From contig NZ_WBZB01000013.1 in NCBI RefSeq assembly GCF_009017255.1, forward strand, positions 186,001 through 250,000: a DNA stretch of 64,000 nucleotides, in the 5' to 3' direction. Under the pieces are notes generated by a model, which did no database searches, was not told the DNA's origin, and saw only the letters and a program-made list of their open reading frames with translations. Below, piece after piece: positions 51,678-59,370 of the stretch; position 1 is the first letter of the stretch, and each line of letters opens with the position of its first letter. The translations under genes were made by a program, and so were the position numbers. This DNA is from Alkaliphilus serpentinus (GTDB lineage Bacteria; Bacillota; Clostridia; Peptostreptococcales; Natronincolaceae).

Positions 51678-52221
51678 ATCTTAACGAATATTCCAATTGA
51701 ATATCCCTAGGGTCACTTTCATACAATTCTTGGTTAATCTCTTCAGCTTCTACACAGCCAATAGACTTATAAAAGGCAATGGTAGCTTCTGAAGAAGCTG
51801 CACATAGATAAAGCTTATCCGCCCCCCAGTCTAAGGCTTGATTTCTACAAAGTTGCACAAGCTTTTTTCCTATTCCCCTACCCCTATAATCTTTTGATAC
51901 GAACATGGAATCTAGTAAAAGATATTTAGCGGTGCACCCAAAGAAATCATGATTTAGGGAAGCAAAGGCCACCAAAGTATCATTATGAAAAGCACCAAAG
52001 GCAGCTCCCCCATCTTCTATAGTCTTAATCAGCTCATCTCTATAGCCTTCATAGCCATCCGGCCATCCCTCTTCCTTATAATTTATGGTAATTAATTTGT
52101 ATTGGCCTTCTTTTTTACGCCATACCCTTTCAATAAACTGACTAGGGTCAATCTCTGCAATTCTATCACATTCTTCTATTGTTATTTCTCTGTACTCAAT
52201 ACCTTTTTCTACTGTTTTCAT
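51676..52221 (-). CDS. GNAT-family N-acetyltransferase
   Basis: 181 residues. LLLDSMFVSKDYRGRGIGKKLVQLCRNQA contains the R-G-x-G-I-G acetyl-CoA loop, followed by ADKLYLCAASSEATIAFYKSIGC. The substrate is unknown; an N-terminal helical part (IEECDRIAEIDPSQFIERVW) may form the acceptor pocket. The ATG at 52221 directly follows the stop codon of the S4 gene (TAAATG), with GGAG nine bases before it, so the two are translated together. Confidence 0.87.
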   Translation of the reverse strand: MKTVEKGIEYREITIEECDRIAEIDPSQFIERVWRKKEGQYKLITINYKEEGWPDGYEGYRDELIKTIEDGGAAFGAFHNDTLVAFASLNHDFFGCTAKYLLLDSMFVSKDYRGRGIGKKLVQLCRNQALDWGADKLYLCAASSEATIAFYKSIGCVEAEEINQELYESDPRDIQLEYSLR

Positions 52222-52728
52222 TTATATTTCTCCTATCTTAATTAGAATAAGATCTTTTTCATTGATACTCTGCTTTCTTTTTACAGCCTCACCATTTACT
52301 CTAATTGAACCATTCTCCAGAAGCTTTGATATTTCATTTCTACTGACATCCTCTATCTTTTCTGCTAGAAACTTATCTATTCTAACCTTTTCCTGGAGGA
52401 CCTCTAGAAAAATTTCAACCTCCTGAAGATTCTTTTCTTTTAGCTTATGGATTCTTAAGTCACTATACCTGCTGGCTTTTTCTAGAAACTCACCATCTAG
52501 GTTTTCTAGACCCGATACTGCTTTAAAGGAGTCAATTTCTTTATTCCAGGTGTGGCCCTTAGGACACTTATATATTGCGAAATGGAATATAATCTTCCCA
52601 TTGGCATTTTGTCTTCTTTTTAAGGAATCTTCAAATATCACCTTCTTACCACAGTTATGGCAATATCGTTCTACTCTATCTATGGTTCCATTGTATATTT
52701 TCCACTTTAATTTTAAGCTTTTCTCCAT
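52222..52728 (-). CDS. Zinc-ribbon plus S4-domain RNA-binding protein
   Basis: 168 residues. The N-terminus has CHNCGKK and YKCPKGHTW, a four-Cys zinc ribbon as in DUF1062 proteins. The C-terminus has an S4 RNA-binding fold, VRIDKFLAEKIEDVSRNEISKLLENG followed by RVNGEAVKR. Such a pairing suggests binding to structured RNA such as rRNA or tRNA. AGGAGGTAAGG lies before ATG 52728. It is followed by a GNAT gene in the same operon, so acetylation of a ribosomal or RNA-linked target is possible. Confidence 0.8.
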   Translation of the reverse strand: MEKSLKLKWKIYNGTIDRVERYCHNCGKKVIFEDSLKRRQNANGKIIFHFAIYKCPKGHTWNKEIDSFKAVSGLENLDGEFLEKASRYSDLRIHKLKEKNLQEVEIFLEVLQEKVRIDKFLAEKIEDVSRNEISKLLENGSIRVNGEAVKRKQSINEKDLILIKIGEI

Positions 52729-52834
52729 TTTCCTTACCTCCTGAATTTGAGTTTGTACGGTAAGGAATATGGTGTTTTTTCATTCTATTCATTTTGGGTA
52801 ATGTAGTAATCATAAACTTTTATACTCCTTCCGT

Positions 52835-52873
52835 TTATTGATTTAAAAACATTACCTTAATGGCAGGCGTCAT
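52835..52873 (-). CDS. Putative 12-residue peptide MTPAIKVMFLNQ
   Basis: AAAGGAGG lies seven to eight bases before ATG. It is the stronger of two tiny ORFs in this gap whose peptides start with or contain MTPA. It may be a leader of the S4/GNAT operon 100 bp downstream or a small peptide gene. Only the ribosome site and the shared word support it. Confidence 0.4.
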   Translation of the reverse strand: MTPAIKVMFLNQ

Positions 52874-52900
52874 ATAATAACCTCCTTTCCTATGGATGCT

Positions 52901-53159
52901 GTACCCTTCTAAATTAGCACTATAGTTACCTTAAAAGCACGTATTTTAAGAACCTAAAAATTCATTAGGGCTTAGTTTTAAAGAAATATAAAAGACTATA
53001 GAAGTCGTTACCTCTATAGTCTATAAAAAACGTCTATACTTAAATGAAAATATTCATTAACCCCCTTCTACTGTAAAGGAGGATATGTAAATATCTAAAT
53101 AAGCATTTATAATTTTAGCTATGTAAGTTCACTTCTAATTGCTAATTATTGAAGGGTAC
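52901..53159. repeat. Interval bounded by 18-19 bp inverted repeats
   Basis: GTACCCTTCTAAATTAGC at the left matches GTACCCTTCAATAATTAGC on the other strand at the right (53141-53159). Inside is only a terminator hairpin, AGACTATAGA / TCTATAGTCT (52993-53022), working on the minus strand. It may be a miniature element or a large hairpin RNA. The rest of the gap 52729-53358 has no normal gene. Confidence 0.45.
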
Positions 53160-53235
53160 ACAAACAAGCCTAATAAAACTAGGCTAAAATAACTCCCTAA
53201 AATAAATCATTAATTTAATTTTGATTAAATTAATA

Positions 53236-53262
53236 TTAGCAATTAGCTGGCGTCATAAGCAT
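53236..53262 (-). CDS. Putative 8-residue peptide MLMTPANC
   Basis: AGAAGGAGG lies six bases before ATG, then eight codons and TAA. The upstream sequence (ATAGGAGAAGGAGG) resembles that of the ORF at 52835-52873, and both contain MTPA. Very short, so its status is uncertain. Confidence 0.3.
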   Translation of the reverse strand: MLMTPANC

Positions 53263-53358
53263 ACAAGCCTCCTTCTCCTATAAATTTAGACCATATTTAT
53301 TATACTAATAAACCATCAAGGTGTAAATAGGTTTTTCAAAGGATTCTTTCTTTTCTAC

Positions 53359-53571
53359 TTATTTATTAAAATGATTCTTGATAAAATCTATGGATTGAAG
53401 GATAATCGCTCTAGAAGTATCATCATTGTTTTTTATATCAAAACCATGGTGTCCAGTAGGGTGCTCTACTTCAATACCCAATCCCTTGCCCTTTAGCACA
53501 AAATCGTCGTTGGCCCCCTTTAAAGTATCGCCCTCATAGAAAGCCATAAAGCTATTAAGTTTTCCAAACAT
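53359..53571 (-). pseudogene. C-terminal relic of an alpha/beta hydrolase
   Basis: 70 residues with GLGIEVEHPTGHHGFDIKNN and SIDFIKNHF, the C-terminal part of a dienelactone hydrolase-like enzyme including the catalytic His region. The N-terminal two thirds with the nucleophile are missing. A TAA directly precedes ATG 53571 and no ribosome site exists. It is a deletion remnant. Confidence 0.7.
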
Positions 53572-53722
53572 TTAGCTTGTTAGAATCTACTAGTTTTATA
53601 TCTCAGTCTGAAGACGGAGATAAAAACCGACCAGAGCAGGTTTTATTTCTATAATTTTTCTTATATTCTTTTATTATGAAAGTATTGAATTATCGTTTAT
53701 AATTATCATCAGGGGGTGTTGT

Positions 53723-55369
53723 ATGAGGGAATTATTATTAAAAAGAAAAAGCAGATTTATATTATATGTTTTTGCATGTTTATTTCCAGTAATAGACCAA
53801 GTATTGAAGAACTACTCCTTTGCCCTTTTAATCGGAAGCATTGAAGTGGCCACCATTGATTACTTTATTAAGGTTCTTATGATTAACATTGCAATAACAT
53901 TGTTGGGAATTTTACTATTTATGGCTTCAAGATTTATGCGTATTAGCTATATGAGGGATACCATTTTAGATGTTCGGCTAAATGCCTTCGATAAGATTTT
54001 AAAAAAATCCTACGAGGGCTTCAGTAAGAAATCAAAGGATGTTTATATTTCCAATCTTGTAAATGATGTTAATATTTTTGAGCGGGAATTTTTCTTTAAG
54101 CTGATAAACGTCATATTTAGGGGTGGGGCCTATATCGCCTCCATAGGCCTATTGATGTTTATGGACTTTAGGTTTGCAATGGTTATGTTGATTATTTCCT
54201 TATCTGTATTCTTCTTAAGTAAAAGGTTTGAAAAAAGAACCGTTAAGCTTCAGGAGGAGGTTTCAGATAATAATGAAAGCTTTACAGTAGGTATTTCTAA
54301 CACCTTGAACGGTTTAGAAATACTAAAGCTTAATAGACTGGAGGATGAATTTCTATATAAGTCCCTTAAGAAGGTAGATGATGTAGAAAGGAAGAAATTC
54401 CACTTTACTGTGTTCACTGAGGGCCAAAGAAGCCTAACAAGATTTTTAGGCTACGTTATTTTTGTGGGTATTCTTATGTATCTATTAAACTTGGCTTTTG
54501 CTGGTGAATCCATCACCAGAATAACCTTTATGCTTCAGCTGGCCAATAGCTGTGTATGGACGATTGGTATGGTCCTTCCTCTATTTAATGACTTAAAGGC
54601 TGCAGCCAAAATTTATAATAAAATAACCAAAAGTGATGGTGAAGCCACAACCAGTATCAATAAAAAGCAAAGCTTTAGCTTTAATAAATTCATTGAAGTA
54701 AAGGATTTAAGATTCTCCTATGAAGGTAAGGAAATTCTTAAGGGGGCCTCCTTCACCATTGAAAAGGGGAAAAAATACTTATTAAAGGGACCCAGTGGGG
54801 CAGGAAAATCTACTTTGATAAAGCTTTTATCAATGATTTATGACAATTATGAGGGTTCAATAAAGGTGGATGGAGTAGATTTTCGGGAAATAAAAGAAGA
54901 TACCATTAATGATCACGTTTCTTATATTTATCAGGATGTATTTTTATTTGAGGATACCGTAAAAAATAACATAACCCTCTTTAAGGATATGCCTGAGAAG
55001 CGGATTTTAAAGGCTACAAAACATGCTGGTCTGGATGAGTTTTTGGCAACGAAGGAATTGGGCCTCAATGAACCATTAATGGAAAATGGTAAAAATCTTT
55101 CGGGAGGTCAAAGACAGAGGATCTCCATTGCTAGGGCTATAATTAAAGATGCCAGTTTACTTTTTGTTGACGAAGGTACCTCAAGCCTTAACCAAGAATT
55201 AGGAAGTGCAATTGAAGATACAATTCTATCCTTAGATAGTACTGTTATTGCTATTTCCCATAGGTATTATGAAGGCATCACCGAAAAGTATGATTATGTG
55301 TTAGAGTTGAATAACGGTCAAATCCTTCAGCATCAAAGTCAAGATTATCTTAGGGAGGTGGCAGTATGA
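53723..55369 (+). CDS. ABC exporter half-transporter, subunit 1
   Basis: 548 residues: six membrane helices (about 10-290) then an ATPase domain. Walker A GPSGAGKSTLIKL, signature LSGGQRQRISIARA, Walker B LLFVDEGTSSL with the catalytic Glu, and switch His in ISHR. This half appears catalytically complete. GGGGGTG precedes ATG 53723. It overlaps the second subunit by 4 bp (ATGA), so a heterodimer is expected. The cargo (lipid, peptide or drug) is unknown and no regulator or peptide gene is adjacent. Confidence 0.9.
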   Translation: MRELLLKRKSRFILYVFACLFPVIDQVLKNYSFALLIGSIEVATIDYFIKVLMINIAITLLGILLFMASRFMRISYMRDTILDVRLNAFDKILKKSYEGFSKKSKDVYISNLVNDVNIFEREFFFKLINVIFRGGAYIASIGLLMFMDFRFAMVMLIISLSVFFLSKRFEKRTVKLQEEVSDNNESFTVGISNTLNGLEILKLNRLEDEFLYKSLKKVDDVERKKFHFTVFTEGQRSLTRFLGYVIFVGILMYLLNLAFAGESITRITFMLQLANSCVWTIGMVLPLFNDLKAAAKIYNKITKSDGEATTSINKKQSFSFNKFIEVKDLRFSYEGKEILKGASFTIEKGKKYLLKGPSGAGKSTLIKLLSMIYDNYEGSIKVDGVDFREIKEDTINDHVSYIYQDVFLFEDTVKNNITLFKDMPEKRILKATKHAGLDEFLATKELGLNEPLMENGKNLSGGQRQRISIARAIIKDASLLFVDEGTSSLNQELGSAIEDTILSLDSTVIAISHRYYEGITEKYDYVLELNNGQILQHQSQDYLREVAV

Positions 55370-56985
55370 AGAAGCTATTAAGAAAGGTTCTACCCCATAT
55401 GCTTTTAATTTTGGTGGTTGCCACCCTTGCATCTGTATTGGATGGATTAATATCAATCTTTATGATGAATTCTATAGATGCTGTAATGGAGGGAAATAGA
55501 GTTGCCTTTAAAGAAGATGTGGTAAAGCTCATCATAATAGCCCTTACCCTCCTGCCCTTCAGCTTGTTTCTTTCCTACAGCAAGGGAATTTTTAAAAGAA
55601 GGGCCGTCACCAATACCAAGGTTGATTACATCAGCAGAGTCTTTAAAAAGAATATCAATGAATTTCAAAGGGACAATAATTCAAAATATGTTTCTGCCCT
55701 AACCAATGATATTATTACTATAGAAGCAAATTTTATCGAAGGGGTTTATGAGGTAATCGTAAGTATTGTAAATTTTATTGTTGCCTTCTTAGTAATTGGT
55801 TACATTAGTCCCGTTGCATTGGGGGCTGGTATTGGAATTGGTATTCTCAGCACCATTATTTCCACCTTGCTTAGTAAACCTTTGCAAAAGCATCATAGTA
55901 AGAGAAGTGAACTATATGAAAGCTATACATCCTATATTAAAGAGGTTCTAAGTGCCTTCCATATTATTAAATCCAATAACCTAACGGAAAAGGTACAGGA
56001 TGATTTTTATAAAAAAAGCCACGCTATTCAAGAAAAGGGTTATGTTATTGATAAGATTTCAACCTATATTACTTCCCTTCAAAATCTTAACATGTCCCTT
56101 ACCTTTATGGGGATCGTGGGAATATCCACCTATATGGCCATAACAGGAAGTCTTACCTTAGGTGGAGTTATTCTGATAGTCAATAACGTAGAAAAGCTGA
56201 TGATGCCACTAATTCAGTTGGGTGAATGGATGCCAAAGATCTTTTCTACAAAATCCTTGTTCATTAAGATTGATGAAAGCTTAAAAAATCAGGATAATTA
56301 TGAAGAAACCCTAGAGATTGATGGATTTAAAGATGCTATAGAGTTCAATAATGTATCCTTTAGCTATGAAGACACAGAGGTTTTAAAGGAGATCAGTCTG
56401 ACCCTAAAAAAGGGAGAAAAGTATCTGATTGTTGGCCCAAGTGGGGGAGGTAAATCAACCTTATTAAAGCTCCTAAGAAAATATTTTGCTCCTCAGGGTG
56501 GAACCATTCAGTTGGATGGTATAAATCTTAAGGATGTAAAGAAGGAAAGCTATTTTACCTTTATTGCCAATGTAGAGCAGCAGGTATTCCTATTTGAGGA
56601 TACAGTTAGGAATAATATAACTCTGTATAAGGATTATACGGAAACTGAAATCAACCTAGCCATCGACAGAGCAGGTCTTAGGGATTACGTTGATGGTCTA
56701 GCCAATGGCTTGGATAGTATCATTTATGATAATGGAAAAAATGTTTCTGGTGGTGAAAAGAGTAGAATAGCCATTGCAAGGGGACTCTTAGCAAAATCCG
56801 ATATTATTTTCTTGGACGAAGCCTTTGCAAGCTTAGATTCAGCCATTGCTAAGGAAATTGAAAAAACCATCTTAAACTTTGAAGGTGTAATGGTGGTAAA
56901 TGTAAGTCATGTTGTATTTGAGGAAACAAAAAAACACTACCATGATGTGATGGTGGTAAAGAATAAAGGGGTTTATTCATTATAA
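55366..56985 (+). CDS. ABC exporter half-transporter, subunit 2
   Basis: 539 residues with the same plan as subunit 1. Walker A GPSGGGKSTLLKL, signature VSGGEKSRIAIARG (E in place of Q), Walker B IIFLDEAFASLD and a switch His in VSHVVFE. Both nucleotide domains look active, so this is not the degenerate/consensus type of pair. The two genes form one operon ended by a hairpin at 56993-57016. Confidence 0.9.
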   Translation: MKKLLRKVLPHMLLILVVATLASVLDGLISIFMMNSIDAVMEGNRVAFKEDVVKLIIIALTLLPFSLFLSYSKGIFKRRAVTNTKVDYISRVFKKNINEFQRDNNSKYVSALTNDIITIEANFIEGVYEVIVSIVNFIVAFLVIGYISPVALGAGIGIGILSTIISTLLSKPLQKHHSKRSELYESYTSYIKEVLSAFHIIKSNNLTEKVQDDFYKKSHAIQEKGYVIDKISTYITSLQNLNMSLTFMGIVGISTYMAITGSLTLGGVILIVNNVEKLMMPLIQLGEWMPKIFSTKSLFIKIDESLKNQDNYEETLEIDGFKDAIEFNNVSFSYEDTEVLKEISLTLKKGEKYLIVGPSGGGKSTLLKLLRKYFAPQGGTIQLDGINLKDVKKESYFTFIANVEQQVFLFEDTVRNNITLYKDYTETEINLAIDRAGLRDYVDGLANGLDSIIYDNGKNVSGGEKSRIAIARGLLAKSDIIFLDEAFASLDSAIAKEIEKTILNFEGVMVVNVSHVVFEETKKHYHDVMVVKNKGVYSL

Positions 56986-56992
56986 ATGCTAA

Positions 56993-57016
56993 AGGACTAC
57001 TGATACCAGTAGTCCT
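56993..57016. terminator. Terminator of the ABC exporter operon
   Basis: AGGACTACTG / CAGTAGTCCT perfect 10-bp stem, four-base loop; T-tract only moderate. Confidence 0.75.
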
Positions 57017-57025
57017 CATTATTTA

Positions 57026-57163
57026 TTATTTGTTTACTACATTGATGGGTTTACCCATTAAGTAGGCCTTTAAATTATCTACCACTGCATCCATAAGCCT
57101 TATTCGCGCTTCCTTGGTTGCCCAGGATATATGGGGAGTAATCATTAAATTACCTCCTGTGAT
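57026..57163 (-). pseudogene. C-terminal relic of hydroxypyruvate/glycerate dehydrogenase
   Basis: The frame reads MITPHISWATKEARIRLMDA and ends GKPINVVNK with a stop, which is the C-terminus of D-2-hydroxyacid dehydrogenases of the HprA type (ITPHIAWA with the catalytic His). Everything before is missing and a TAG closes the frame at 57164. An AGGAGG eight bases before the ATG could allow translation of a 39-residue remnant. It follows glycerate kinase, its natural partner in glycerate metabolism. Confidence 0.75.
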
Positions 57164-57171
57164 CTAGACCT

Positions 57172-58308
57172 TTATCCCTTCAGTTTTTTTACCAGTCTTG
57201 CAATAGAATATGACCTCTCTACCAGCATCTTACCTGCATTATCCATTGCCTCCTTTAGGGTCATACAGTCACAGACATTGCTGAAGGTGGCATCAATTCC
57301 ATGCTTATAAACCTCTTCATAGCCAGCAGCCAATCCACCAGATAAGCACACCACTGGAACATTGTGCTTCGAGGCTATAGTTGCTAATCCTACCGGGACC
57401 TTCCCATAGGCAGTTTGCTTATCGGTTTTTCCTTCCCCCGTAATCAGAAGGTCCGCATCGATGATCTCCTCTTCAAATCTACAAAACTTCGTTACAATAT
57501 CAATGCCGGGAGATAGGTTTGCATTGGTAAAGGCAATCAGTCCTCCTCCTAAGCCACCGGCAGCTCCACTACCTGGTATTTCAGCTATTTCAACCTTTAA
57601 TAGTTCCTTTATTTTATCCGCATAAGTTCTAAGTCCCTTATCCAAAGCCTCTACCATATGAGGGGTTGCACCTTTTTGAGGGCCATAAATATGGGCAGCC
57701 CCCTCTGGTCCATATAGAGGATTATTGACATCACAAGCAACAATTATTTCAACTTCCTTTAACCTTTCATCAAGCTTTGAGACATTAATTGTATGTATTT
57801 TAGAAAGCTGCTTTCCACCATATTTCAATAGGCTACCACTATCGTCATAGAATTCAGCCCCTAAGGCTTGAGCCATTCCCATACCTCCGTCATTGGTGGA
57901 ACTACCGCCTATTCCAATGATCATTCTTTTACAGCCCCAGTCTAGAGCTGCCCTTATCAATTCTCCTACCCCATAGGTGGTGGTCTCCATAGGGTTTCTC
58001 AAATTTTCCTTTACGAGGCTCAGTCCAGCTGCTGCTGCCATTTCAATTACAGCTGTCTTATCATCTCCAAGAATACCAAAATACGAGTCAATCTCCTCCA
58101 TCAAAGGTCCCGAAACCTTATTAGAAATCATTCTTCCCTCCGTTGCGATTACCAATGCCTCTACTGTACCCTCCCCACCATCTGCAACGGGGATTTTTTT
58201 AACCAATATATCATTTCCTGCCCTTTTGATTCCTTCCTCTATTCTTGCGGCCACCTCTACGGCTGACAAACTACCTTTAAAGGAGTCAGGAGCTACAACT
58301 ATTTTCAT
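57172..58308 (-). CDS. glxK: Glycerate kinase (GlxK family)
   Basis: 378 residues from ATG 58308, seven bases after GGAGG; the frame opens at 58326 without support. MKIVVAPDSFKGSLSAVEVA, VADGGEGTVEAL, IGIGGSSTNDGGMGMAQALG, ACDVNNPLYGPEGAA and LLITGEGKTDKQTAYGKVP define the family. It phosphorylates D-glycerate with ATP. The dehydrogenase that would feed it is present only as a relic downstream, so its substrate must come from another source. Confidence 0.93.
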   Translation of the reverse strand: MKIVVAPDSFKGSLSAVEVAARIEEGIKRAGNDILVKKIPVADGGEGTVEALVIATEGRMISNKVSGPLMEEIDSYFGILGDDKTAVIEMAAAAGLSLVKENLRNPMETTTYGVGELIRAALDWGCKRMIIGIGGSSTNDGGMGMAQALGAEFYDDSGSLLKYGGKQLSKIHTINVSKLDERLKEVEIIVACDVNNPLYGPEGAAHIYGPQKGATPHMVEALDKGLRTYADKIKELLKVEIAEIPGSGAAGGLGGGLIAFTNANLSPGIDIVTKFCRFEEEIIDADLLITGEGKTDKQTAYGKVPVGLATIASKHNVPVVCLSGGLAAGYEEVYKHGIDATFSNVCDCMTLKEAMDNAGKMLVERSYSIARLVKKLKG

Positions 58309-58330
58309 ACCAGCACCTCCATTCATTTAC

Positions 58331-58885
58331 TTACTCATGAATTCTACTATCCTTCGTTAGTATAGCAATCCTTTTAATATAAGATATAAAGGGAATTATA
58401 CAGATTATTGCCACAGTAAAGCTTATGGGTGATATATAGGCATTAAAGTAATAATTATATTGAGGTCCACTAATAAAAAAGCCGTAAAGAAAATTAAATA
58501 AGCCTACAACTAAATTTGCGAGGCCTGCTAAACCAACAAACCATGCCACCCTCTTATAATGCTTTATTTTAGATGAGTTATCTGAATAGATATCAAAGGG
58601 CCCATCGGAGGATTTCTTTCTAAACCAGACCCATCTAAAATAGGTTGAAACCAACTCAGCTCCTGCTTCCTCCATAAATTTAATATAGGCCCTACTTTCA
58701 GGATGATTGGGGCTATTATTTAATAGCTCCAGTCTATAGGTATATTCTCCAGGGTTGCCTTCTTCGAATAAGTAGCGACATGGCAAACTATAGTCTATAA
58801 AGTTCATTCCTTTATTAGCCATCTCATTTAACCATTTTTCTTCCTTTTCAAAGTCTACAATATATTTATATGCTTTATATTTCAT
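58331..58885 (-). CDS. DUF2812 membrane protein
   Basis: 184 residues from ATG 58885 (AGGGGGG seven bases before). The N-terminal YKAYKYIVDFEKEEKWLNEMANKGMNF and the later ELVSTYFRWVWFRKK segment are typical of DUF2812, followed by two membrane helices. Such proteins sit next to PadR regulators in Firmicutes. It overlaps the padR stop by 11 bp. It is probably a membrane signal partner of PadR. Confidence 0.83.
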   Translation of the reverse strand: MKYKAYKYIVDFEKEEKWLNEMANKGMNFIDYSLPCRYLFEEGNPGEYTYRLELLNNSPNHPESRAYIKFMEEAGAELVSTYFRWVWFRKKSSDGPFDIYSDNSSKIKHYKRVAWFVGLAGLANLVVGLFNFLYGFFISGPQYNYYFNAYISPISFTVAIICIIPFISYIKRIAILTKDSRIHE

Positions 58886-59210
58886 TGCCATCCCCCCTAA
58901 CAATTGTCCTTCCCTGTTCAATCAATTCCTGTAGTCTTTCTATTTCATCTAAAACAACATTTTTCCCTAAAGGGGTAATCTCGTATTCCTTCTTCCTACT
59001 ATCATTATCGCTGGGTAGAGCCTTAATATATCCCTTTTCCAACAGAGTATTAATGGCTCCGTAAAGGGTTCCTGCCCCTAAATTTACCCGTTCCTGACTA
59101 AGTTCCTTAACAAATTGCATGATACCATAGCCGTGCATTGGTGTATGTAGTGCCAGTAATATGTAATATACCGCCTCAGTTAATGGACTTCGATCTTGAG
59201 ACTCCGGCAT
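58875..59210 (-). CDS. PadR-family transcriptional repressor
   Basis: 111 residues. SPLTEAVYYILLALHTPMHGYGIMQF, LGAGTLYGAINTLLEKGYI and KKEYEITPLGKNV match PadR winged helices. The ribosome site is weak (AGGAGT at eight bases). It is followed by DUF2812 and glycerate kinase. Its promoter is full of TATCG-type palindromes, presumed autoregulatory sites. Confidence 0.92.
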   Translation of the reverse strand: MPESQDRSPLTEAVYYILLALHTPMHGYGIMQFVKELSQERVNLGAGTLYGAINTLLEKGYIKALPSDNDSRKKEYEITPLGKNVVLDEIERLQELIEQGRTIVRGDGNEI

Positions 59211-59233
59211 TTTTTATCACTCCTTAAGTTGAT

Positions 59234-59303
59234 TATCGTATCGCGATATATCGTCTGACGATACCTTTATAAAAAGTATATCGTTTGCCGATATAAATGT
59301 CAA
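59234..59303 (-). promoter_or_regulatory. padR promoter with three palindromic operators
   Basis: Minus strand TTGACA (59298-59303), 17 bp, TATACT (59275-59280). Palindromes TATATCG-n5-CGATATA (59277-59295, in the spacer), TATCGTCTGACGATA (59249-59263) and TATCG-n5-CGATA (59234-59248) follow each other. Confidence 0.82.
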
Positions 59304-59329
59304 TAAGGAAAAATGTTACTATAAATTAA

Positions 59330-59353
59330 AGAACCTCCTAAATAGGAGGCTGT
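59330..59353 (-). terminator. Hairpin after the ABC-2 operon
   Basis: CCTCCT-AAAT-AGGAGG short strong hairpin, minus-strand TTCTTTAATTT after it. Confidence 0.6.
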
Positions 59354-59370
59354 TTAATTTACATATAGAA

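Noticed and set aside
52676-52813. 45-codon minus-strand ORF beginning MITTLPKMNRMKK, overlapping the S4 gene start
   Set aside because: Its GGAAGGAG is 11 bases away, it overlaps a well-supported gene by over 50 bp and its composition is random-like after residue 20.
53723-56985. Bacteriocin or RiPP export cluster around the two ABC half-transporters
   Set aside because: No precursor, modification enzyme or peptidase domain is adjacent; the tiny ORFs at 52835 and 53236 are on the other strand and too far away to be linked.
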